The notes under the pieces are model-generated. The model saw nothing but the letters and a program-made list of their open reading frames with translations. It had not been told where the DNA came from and did no database searches. Position numbers and translations under genes: made by a program. A DNA stretch of 7,414 nt from an uncultured Alphaproteobacteria bacterium (GTDB taxonomy: Bacteria > Pseudomonadota > Alphaproteobacteria > Rickettsiales > UBA1997): contig CAIUFU010000099.1 in NCBI GenBank assembly GCA_903898475.1, positions 1 to 7,414 of the forward strand, written 5' to 3'. This document shows positions 1-5,633 of this stretch, in pieces; positions within the stretch are counted from its first letter, which is position 1; every line of letters starts with the position of its first letter.

Positions 1-1315
1 CCCCAGCTGGAGTAGGCAACTCAAACTCAAACCCCGTCACAACATCAATCACAAAAAGTCGCGGCATACTATCCCTTCCGTAAGCGCCTTTTTTCTTCGA
101 ATAAATTAAGTAACGCCCATTCGGCGACCACTTCGCGCCTTCAACCAAATAAGCACTCGCCAGCAATTTTTCACCCTTGCCATTTGGCGCCATTACGCCG
201 ATGTAAAATTGACCACCTTTAATTTTAGTGAAGGCGATTAATTTTCCATCCGGTGACCAAACTGGTTTTGAGTAAGAACCTGAATCTTGCGTAATGCGAC
301 TAACTGACGAACCATCTGCATACATTACGTAAATTTTTTGACCCGAGTCGCGATCTGACGCGAAGGTAATAAATTTGCCATCTGGCGAATAGGCAGGAGT
401 TGTGTCAATCGCCGGACTTTTAGTTAAGCGGCGCGCCGAGTTGCCATTAATATTGAGTTCGTAAATATCACTATTTCCGTCAACAATTGCCGAAAGCAAA
501 ATCAGATTTGGATCTTTCGGATTAACGCTTGCGGCAAAAGTTGTGCCGCGAAATCCACCAAGTTTTTTGCTGCGTAAATTTTTCAAATCGAGTGAAAAAA
601 TTTGCGGCTTATCTTCAAAATAACGCAGGTAAAAAATTTCATTTTGGCGCTTCGAAAAAATCGGCGTCAAAACCAATTCACGCCCGTCAGTTAAGGCATG
701 TTGATTTTCGCCGTCAAAATCAATTATGTTAATTTTTTTGGTGCGTTTGCTTGCAGCGCCCGCTTCAGAAACGTAAAGAATTTGCGAAGTAAAATGCCCC
801 GAACTTTCACCGCTAATTGATTTGAAAATTTCATTCGAAATCATGTTTGCCGCCTTGCGCAGATTGTCTTTTGAGGCGGTGTAAAATTTGCCAAATAATT
901 GCCGCTGATCTAGCACGTCCCACATTCTAATTCGCACTTCCAGATTGCCGCTTGCATCGTAATTAAGTTGCCCAACTACAATTGCGCCAATGCCGGCTTT
1001 GGCGTATTTTTCAAAATTTGGAATTGATTCTACAGTGAGATTATCTTGCGCTAAACTGGCGTCTTTCTTGGCTTCGAGCTGTCCGGCTTGTTTTAAAATA
1101 TCAAAAAGATCGGTGGTTTTTAAATTTTTTCTAATGCGTTCAAAAATTTCAAAACCGTCAGTTCTTAAATTTGGATCAGCTGAATCAAAACCAAAAAATA
1201 AAATTTTGGTCTTTGGTATTTCTTCATTTTTTACTGCAAATGAAACCATGGCAAATGCTTGATTTGCAAGGCTTAAGAAAGTTAGTAAAAAAATAACAAA
1301 GCGAAAATTTTTCAT
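1..1315 (-). CDS. tolB: TolB, periplasmic beta-propeller of the Tol-Pal system (3' end cut by window edge)
   Basis: TolB is the periplasmic component of the Tol-Pal complex, which links inner membrane, peptidoglycan and outer membrane during cell constriction. The 438 visible codons begin at the ATG at 1313-1315 and stay open to base 1; E. coli TolB is about 430 residues, so probably only around ten residues are missing. Residues 1-22 form a Sec signal peptide: Lys/Arg near the start, hydrophobic core FVIFLLTFLSLA, likely cleavage after AFA (20-22). Residues about 35-165 match the TolB N-terminal domain (FGFDSADPNLRTDGFEIFERIR from 41; VRIRMWDV 127-134). Residues about 175-438 hold PD40-type propeller blades, with PAYSPDGKF (307-315), PVWSPDGKL (351-359) and AKWSPNGRY (394-402). 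It lies 3 bases after the hslV stop with no good Shine-Dalgarno, so translational coupling is likely. The usual upstream neighbour tolA is absent. The family call is secure. Confidence 0.95.
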   Translation of the reverse strand, partial: MKNFRFVIFLLTFLSLANQAFAMVSFAVKNEEIPKTKILFFGFDSADPNLRTDGFEIFERIRKNLKTTDLFDILKQAGQLEAKKDASLAQDNLTVESIPNFEKYAKAGIGAIVVGQLNYDASGNLEVRIRMWDVLDQRQLFGKFYTASKDNLRKAANMISNEIFKSISGESSGHFTSQILYVSEAGAASKRTKKINIIDFDGENQHALTDGRELVLTPIFSKRQNEIFYLRYFEDKPQIFSLDLKNLRSKKLGGFRGTTFAASVNPKDPNLILLSAIVDGNSDIYELNINGNSARRLTKSPAIDTTPAYSPDGKFITFASDRDSGQKIYVMYADGSSVSRITQDSGSYSKPVWSPDGKLIAFTKIKGGQFYIGVMAPNGKGEKLLASAYLVEGAKWSPNGRYLIYSKKKGAYGRDSMPRLFVIDVVTGFEFELPTPAG

Positions 1316-1318
1316 CTT

Positions 1319-1870
1319 TTACAAAGTTTCAATTAGAATATTTCCGTTGGTGTATACACAAAGTTCAGACGCAATTTTCATTGATCTTTTAACAATTTCT
1401 TCAGCAGAAAAACTATCAATTGCAACCAACGCTCTAGCAGCTGAAAGCGCGTAATTGCCTCCCGATCCAATTGCAGCAATACCATCTTGCGGCTCAATCA
1501 CGTCACCATTTCCGGTTAAAACTAGCGACACATCTTTATCGATTACAATCATCATCGCTTCTAAGTGACGCAAATATTTGTCAGTGCGCCAATCTTTGGC
1601 AAGCTCAACGCAGGCGCGCATCAATTGATTGGGATATTGATCTAATTTTGATTCAAGTCTTTCAAACAAAGTGAAGGCATCAGCTGTCGCACCAGCAAAT
1701 CCGCCGATGATTGAACCATCACCAAGTTTGCGAATTTTTTTGGCGTTAGATTTTAAAACCGTAGCACCCAAAGAAACTTGTCCGTCTCCAGCGATTGCAA
1801 CCTTGCCGTTCTTGCGCACAGAAAGAATCGTCGTGCCATAAATTTGCGATGGATTTTTATGCTCTAGCAT
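1319..1870 (-). CDS. hslV: HslV (ClpQ), proteolytic subunit of the HslUV ATP-dependent protease
   Basis: HslV forms the double-hexamer peptidase chamber in the cytoplasm that degrades proteins unfolded by the ATPase HslU. The protein is 183 residues from the ATG at 1868-1870; E. coli HslV is 176. It is an N-terminal-threonine protease: the sequence reads Y11-G12-T13-T14-I15-L16, so T13 becomes Thr1 after removal of a 12-residue leader. Counting from T13, Asp17 (in AGDGQ) and Lys33 (in NAKK) fall exactly at the known catalytic positions. Also visible are FAGATADAFTLFE, ELAKDWRTDKYLR, LTGNGDV and AIGSGG. A longer in-frame start at 1927 was rejected because it adds 19 residues, overlaps the divergent ampG start and would bury the catalytic threonine further. 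Alphaproteobacterial HslV proteins, as I recall, commonly carry such short leaders. The downstream gene is tolB, not the usual partner hslU. No clear Shine-Dalgarno precedes the start. Confidence 0.96.
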   Translation of the reverse strand: MLEHKNPSQIYGTTILSVRKNGKVAIAGDGQVSLGATVLKSNAKKIRKLGDGSIIGGFAGATADAFTLFERLESKLDQYPNQLMRACVELAKDWRTDKYLRHLEAMMIVIDKDVSLVLTGNGDVIEPQDGIAAIGSGGNYALSAARALVAIDSFSAEEIVKRSMKIASELCVYTNGNILIETL

Positions 1871-1915
1871 TGGATGTTTTTTAAAATTGATATTGAATCC
1901 AACCAACATAGGCCA
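1871..1915. promoter_or_regulatory. Divergent spacer between hslV and ampG
   Basis: These 45 bp separate the two divergent start codons and must lie within or beside both 5' control regions. TTGATA (1887-1892, plus strand) resembles a -35 box, but no -10 match follows at proper spacing. On the minus strand a TTGGTT / 17 bp / TAAAAA pair is weak. Because the spacer is so short, at least one promoter probably reaches into the opposing coding sequence. If ampG instead starts at the upstream in-frame ATG at 1874, the spacer shrinks to 3 bp. The role is inferred from gene order; no promoter is firmly identified. Confidence 0.35.
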
Positions 1916-3160
1916 ATGACAAAACAAAAATCAGCAAAAAATTTCTCGATTATTTTTTTTCTGGGAATCGCCAGCGGCCTTCCTCTAGCACTAATTCTCT
2001 CAACCCTCAAAGCGCTGCTTTTAGAAAAAGGTTTTGATCTAAAAACCATCGGATTTTTCTCACTTGTTGGCCTGCCCTACACTTTAAAAATTTTCTTCGC
2101 ACCCATCATCGACTCTTGTCCGGTGCCGTTTCTCACCAAAATTTTGGGGCAAAGAAAATCATGGATTATTCTCAATCAACTTTTGCTCGTGATCTTTATT
2201 TCGCTTTTAGGAGCAGCGGGAATTGCTGGAAATATTAGCTCGATTGCAGTTTTTGCAATTTTGGTAGCATTCGCCTCAGCCAGTCAAGACATCGTAATTG
2301 ACGGCTACAGAATTGAATTAATCGAAAAAGAAAATCAGGGACTCGCCGCCAGTTTTTACGTTTACGGCTACCGCATCGGCATGTTGGTTTCAGGGGCTGG
2401 CGCCTTGGTAATTGCTGAGTTAGTAAGTTGGGACGCAGTTTATTTTGTGATGTCGGGCTTCATGCTCACTTCAATTTTCGTGACAATGTTGGCCGATGAA
2501 ACGCGCAAAAATTTCAAACAAAAAGATCACGATTTTTTCTCTTGGTTCAAACATTACGTCTTTGATCCGCTTCGCGATTTAACCCATCACGACAAGTGGT
2601 ACGTCATTCTCGCCTTCATCATTTGCTTTAAATTGGGAGATGCTTTCGCCGGAAGTTTGACCTTGCCATTCCTGCTTGAAATCGGTTTTAGCAAAATTGA
2701 AATCGCTTCAATCGTAAAAACTTTCGGCCTTTTCGCCACGCTTTTTGGCGTTTTTATCGGCGGGGTTTTTGTTAAAAAAATCGGCATCACCAAATCTTTG
2801 TGGCTTGCCGCACTGGCACAAATGCTTTCGAATTTAGCCTTTTCGTACCTGTCAAAAATTGGCTACAATCAAGAAATTCTCTACGGCGTAATCTTCATCG
2901 AAAATTTCAGCGGCGGCATTGGAGATGCTGTTTTCGTGGCCTATCTAAGCGCGCTGTGCAACGCCAATTTCAGCGCCACACAATATGCGGTTTTAGTTTC
3001 CTTTACAACACTGGCTCGAAGCCTGCTCACCGCCAGCGCCGGAATTTTCGCACAAGCTTTGGGCTGGTATGAATTCTTCATCCTCTCCACTTTCTTGGCA
3101 GTTCCAGGATTGATATTTTTGCTTTTACTTGGAATCAAAACTACTCGATCTCGCGCGTAA
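1916..3160 (+). CDS. ampG: AmpG-type muropeptide permease (MFS transporter)
   Basis: AmpG permeases import anhydro-muropeptides released by cell-wall turnover into the cytoplasm for recycling. From the ATG at 1916 the protein is 414 residues, mostly hydrophobic, with about 12 membrane segments as expected for the major facilitator superfamily. AmpG-specific landmarks are GIASGLPLAL (17-26), DLKTIGFFSLVGLPYTLK (41-58), the SASQDIVIDGYR loop (121-132) and GYRIGMLVSGAGAL (151-164). The second half contains GDAFAGSLTLPFLLE (241-255) and a charged loop VKKIGITK (286-293). An upstream in-frame ATG at 1874 would add 14 polar residues and nearly abut the hslV start; 1916 gives a more typical N-terminus, but neither has a good Shine-Dalgarno (only AGG at 1910-1912). 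The 3' end overlaps mnmA by 20 bp tail to tail. Rickettsiales often hold several AmpG paralogues, so the exact substrate is less certain than the family. Confidence 0.88.
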   Translation: MTKQKSAKNFSIIFFLGIASGLPLALILSTLKALLLEKGFDLKTIGFFSLVGLPYTLKIFFAPIIDSCPVPFLTKILGQRKSWIILNQLLLVIFISLLGAAGIAGNISSIAVFAILVAFASASQDIVIDGYRIELIEKENQGLAASFYVYGYRIGMLVSGAGALVIAELVSWDAVYFVMSGFMLTSIFVTMLADETRKNFKQKDHDFFSWFKHYVFDPLRDLTHHDKWYVILAFIICFKLGDAFAGSLTLPFLLEIGFSKIEIASIVKTFGLFATLFGVFIGGVFVKKIGITKSLWLAALAQMLSNLAFSYLSKIGYNQEILYGVIFIENFSGGIGDAVFVAYLSALCNANFSATQYAVLVSFTTLARSLLTASAGIFAQALGWYEFFILSTFLAVPGLIFLLLLGIKTTRSRA

Positions 3161-4256
3161 TCCATCCACCACCCAAGACGCGAGAATCTTGGTAAATCAC
3201 GCAAGCCTGACCCGGTGTGATTGCACGCGTCATTGAATTCATTTCAACTTGGGCTTCGCCATTTTCAGTGATTTTTACCACTGCATTTTCTTCTTCGTGG
3301 TTTGAACGCAGGCGCACTTTGGCATGGATTTCTTTAGTTAAATCAATGTCACCAGCCAACCAATTTAAATCGCGAATTTTGAATTTGCGGTTTTGTAAAA
3401 ACTTTTCTTCGCCGACAAAAACGATATTTTCTTTTGGCTCAATTTTAACCACGTAAAGTGGTTCGGGATAAGCAATTCCAAGGCCGCGTCTTTGGCCTAA
3501 AGTGAAATTAATAATGCCGTCATGTTTGCCTAAAACTTTTTTGGTTTCGATGTGAACTAGGTTTCCTTCTTTAAAAGCCGTTGGCCTGTGACGACGAATT
3601 ACTGCGGCGTAATCGCCATTTGGTACGAAGCAAATATCTTGCGAATCAGGTTTGTTCGCAACCTCCAAACCCAAACGCTCGGCTTCTTTGCGGGTTTGCT
3701 CTTTAGTATTTTTGCCTAAAGGAAAACGTAAAAAATCTAACTGCTCTTTGGTTGTGGCAAATAAAAAATAGCTCTGATCTTTGCTGTCATCAAAGGCTTT
3801 GTGCAATTGACTTTCGCCATTTTTTCCAACTTCACGATCAACATAATGACCTGTCGCCAAGGCATCTGCCCCTAAGTCGTGCGCCACTTTTAACAAATCA
3901 CGAAACTTCACTGATTGATTGCATTTAATGCAAGGAATCGGCGTTTCGCCTTGTAAATATGAGTCAGCAAAATCATCAATCACCGATTCTTTGAAAAGAT
4001 TTTGGTAGTTTAAAATGTAATGCGGAAAGCCCCATTTTTCGGCGACTTTTTTGGCATCGTAAATGTCGGTTCCGGCGCAACAGGCATTCTTTTTTTTCAG
4101 CGCTTCGCCCATGTCGTAAAGTTGCAAAGTGATGCCGATGACGTCGTAGCCTTGTTCTTTTAACAAGCATGCGACAACAGATGAATCAACGCCTCCCGAC
4201 ATTGCCACAACAACGCGAGTGGATTTTTCATCCTTATTGAAACCAAGAGAGTTCAT
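3141..4256 (-). CDS. mnmA: MnmA (TrmU), tRNA-specific 2-thiouridylase
   Basis: MnmA adenylates and thiolates uridine 34 of tRNAs for Lys, Glu and Gln, giving the s2U wobble modification in the cytoplasm with sulfur from a persulfide relay. The protein is 371 residues, normal for the family. The N-terminal PP-loop ATPase motif SGGVDSS is at residues 20-26. The catalytic cysteine pair is present: C112 (IKCNQSVKF) and C209 (DSQDICF). Other family landmarks are ATGHYV (134-139), KDQSYFLF (159-166), LGQRRGLGI (253-261), TPGQACVIY (347-355) and GGGWITRE at the end. The ACCAGTDIYDAKK segment (58-70) is the alphaproteobacterial/Rickettsia-like version. The ATG at 4254-4256 is the first start in frame and puts the PP-loop at the usual depth. 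The last 20 bases lie inside the opposing end of ampG. It is divergent from gltA over 90 bp; AATAAT on the minus strand about 9 bases before the start is a possible -10 element but has no -35. Confidence 0.97.
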   Translation of the reverse strand: MNSLGFNKDEKSTRVVVAMSGGVDSSVVACLLKEQGYDVIGITLQLYDMGEALKKKNACCAGTDIYDAKKVAEKWGFPHYILNYQNLFKESVIDDFADSYLQGETPIPCIKCNQSVKFRDLLKVAHDLGADALATGHYVDREVGKNGESQLHKAFDDSKDQSYFLFATTKEQLDFLRFPLGKNTKEQTRKEAERLGLEVANKPDSQDICFVPNGDYAAVIRRHRPTAFKEGNLVHIETKKVLGKHDGIINFTLGQRRGLGIAYPEPLYVVKIEPKENIVFVGEEKFLQNRKFKIRDLNWLAGDIDLTKEIHAKVRLRSNHEEENAVVKITENGEAQVEMNSMTRAITPGQACVIYQDSRVLGGGWITREIE

Positions 4257-4287
4257 GATTCTAGAATTATTGATTTTTGTTTTGATT

Positions 4288-4316
4288 TTGATGTTTTAAC
4301 AAACTCCAATTCTAAT
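4288..4316 (+). promoter_or_regulatory. Candidate sigma70-type promoter for gltA
   Basis: A -35-like TTGATG (4288-4293, 4 of 6 matches to TTGACA) is followed by exactly 17 bp and a -10-like TCTAAT (4311-4316, 5 of 6 matches to TATAAT). Transcription would begin near 4323, leaving a leader of roughly 24 bases before the gltA ATG at 4347. The leader is pyrimidine-rich just upstream of the start and has no Shine-Dalgarno. The region is AT-rich, so chance matches are likely. Position and spacing favour the call, but it is prediction only. Confidence 0.4.
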
Positions 4317-4332
4317 TCCTAATTCTTAATTT
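4312..4332. repeat. Three-unit heptamer tandem repeat in the gltA leader
   Basis: Two perfect consecutive copies of CTAATTC (4312-4318 and 4319-4325) are followed by a degenerate third, TTAATTT (4326-4332). The array overlaps the candidate gltA -10 box and continues into the predicted leader. Each unit presents a -10-like hexamer in the same phase: TCTAAT, CCTAAT and CTTAAT, at 7 bp intervals. It may be only low-complexity AT-rich sequence. Confidence 0.5.
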
Positions 4333-4346
4333 TTTCTTCCAAAAAT

Positions 4347-5633
4347 ATGTCTGAATTCGCCAAGCTTACCTTGCCAAATGGCAAAGAAATTAATTTGCCA
4401 ATTCGCAACGCCTCAGTTGGCCAAAATGTAATCGACATCTCGCAACTCTACAAAGAAAGCGGCATGTTCACTTACGATCCAGGATTTTTAGCAACAGCTT
4501 CTTGCGAATCAAAAATTACTTTTATCGATGGCGATCAAGGAATTCTCAGACATGGCGGCTATTCTATCGAAGAGCTAGCAAAGAAAAGTGAATATTTAGA
4601 AGTGGCTTATTTGCTACTTAATCACGAATTACCAAACGCCACCCAATATCGCGATTTCAGAAGCGGTATGATTAGAAACATGCTTGTTCACGAACAAATC
4701 GGCGTGCTTTATCGCGGCTTTCCAAGACGCGCCCACCCAATGGCCATCATGGTTGGCGCCGTTGCTTCACTTTCAGCATTTCACCATGAAACTATGGATG
4801 TACATACTCCAGAAGGTCGTATGGATGTGGTGCATAAAATCATCGCCAAAATGCCAACTCTTGCCGCGATGGCTTACAAATACTCGATTGGTGAGCCAAT
4901 CATGTATCCAAATAAAGAATATGGTTTTGCTGAAAACTTTTTGCACATGCTGTTCGACAAGCCAAATCACCCACACCGCGTAAGCCCAACAATTGCTAAA
5001 GCGATGGAAATGATTTTCGTTTTACATGCCGATCACGAACAAAATGCTTCAACTTCCACCGTGCGTTTATCTGGTTCATCGGGCGCGAATCCTTTTGCCT
5101 GTATCGGCGCGGGGATTTCTTCACTTTGGGGCCCAGCTCACGGCGGCGCTAATGAAGAGGTTTTGGAAATGCTGCAAGAAATCGGCACCAAAGATCGAAT
5201 TCCCGAATTTATTGCGCGCGCCAAAGATAAAAATGACTCATTTCGCTTAATGGGTTTTGGTCACCGTGTTTACAAAAATTATGATCCACGCGCCGCAGTT
5301 TTGAAAAAATCTTGCGACGAAGTTTTGGCTGAACTTGGCATTAAAGATCCGCTTTTGGATATTGCAGTTGAACTAGAAAAAATCGCTCTAAACGACGAAT
5401 ATTTCGTCTCACGCAAACTATTTCCAAATGTCGATTTCTACTCAGGAATCATCTACAAAGCACTCGGAATTCCAAGCAACTTATTCACCGTAATTTTCGC
5501 GATCGCGCGCTCAGCCGGTTGGATTTCACAATGGAAAGAAATGATTGAAGATCCGGCTTTCAAAATCGGCAGACCTCGCCAACTTTACACTGGCTATGTC
5601 TCACGTGATTATGTTGAAATCAGCAAAAGATGA
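4347..5633 (+). CDS. gltA: Citrate synthase (type II, hexameric bacterial class)
   Basis: GltA condenses oxaloacetate with acetyl-CoA to make citrate, the entry step of the TCA cycle, in the cytoplasm. The protein is 428 residues, matching E. coli GltA (427). The catalytic residues are all visible: H265 in WGPAHGGANE, H306 in GFGHRVYKNYDPRA and D363 in NVDFYSG. Substrate-binding positions are also kept: H230 in LHADHEQNASTS, R315 in YDPRA, R388 in IARSAGW and R409 in GRPRQLYTGY. The small N-terminal domain (about residues 1-60, with FTYDPGFLATASC at 41-53) is typical of the Gram-negative type II enzymes, many of which are inhibited by NADH. The ATG at 4347 gives the expected N-terminus and no nearer alternative looks better. 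No Shine-Dalgarno is visible; a candidate promoter lies at 4288-4316. The stop codon TGA (5631-5633) overlaps the next gene's ATG as ATGA, suggesting co-transcription and coupled translation. Confidence 0.98.
   Translation: MSEFAKLTLPNGKEINLPIRNASVGQNVIDISQLYKESGMFTYDPGFLATASCESKITFIDGDQGILRHGGYSIEELAKKSEYLEVAYLLLNHELPNATQYRDFRSGMIRNMLVHEQIGVLYRGFPRRAHPMAIMVGAVASLSAFHHETMDVHTPEGRMDVVHKIIAKMPTLAAMAYKYSIGEPIMYPNKEYGFAENFLHMLFDKPNHPHRVSPTIAKAMEMIFVLHADHEQNASTSTVRLSGSSGANPFACIGAGISSLWGPAHGGANEEVLEMLQEIGTKDRIPEFIARAKDKNDSFRLMGFGHRVYKNYDPRAAVLKKSCDEVLAELGIKDPLLDIAVELEKIALNDEYFVSRKLFPNVDFYSGIIYKALGIPSNLFTVIFAIARSAGWISQWKEMIEDPAFKIGRPRQLYTGYVSRDYVEISKR

Noticed and set aside
529..1262. Plus-strand open frames at 529-732 and 990-1262
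   Set aside because: Both lie antisense within tolB, whose family assignment is clear; their translations show no recognisable domain.
1874..1915. Upstream in-frame ATG for ampG at 1874
   Set aside because: It adds 14 polar residues not expected in AmpG and leaves 3 bp to the hslV start; kept only as an alternative, since neither start has a convincing ribosome site.
1871..1927. N-terminal extension of hslV from an ATG at 1927
   Set aside because: It adds 19 residues with no family similarity, runs across the ampG start and places the catalytic threonine 31 residues deep.
3147..3188. Inverted repeat TCTCGCG / CGCGAGA (3149-3155 and 3179-3185) at the ampG-mnmA junction, a possible bidirectional terminator
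   Set aside because: The arms are only 7 bp, the loop is 23 bases and neither strand has a proper T-tract after the stem. The left arm also lies in overlapping coding sequence and the right arm is within mnmA, so codon constraint explains it as well.
4257..4346. Small RNA or riboswitch in the mnmA-gltA gap
   Set aside because: The 90 bp are AT-rich with no stable stem beyond a 10-bp palindrome, and nothing resembles a known riboswitch core.
4684..5250. Additional open frames at 4684-4983, 5026-5250 (plus) and 4773-4976 (minus)
   Set aside because: They are out-of-frame shadows inside gltA, where every catalytic residue is conserved in the main frame.
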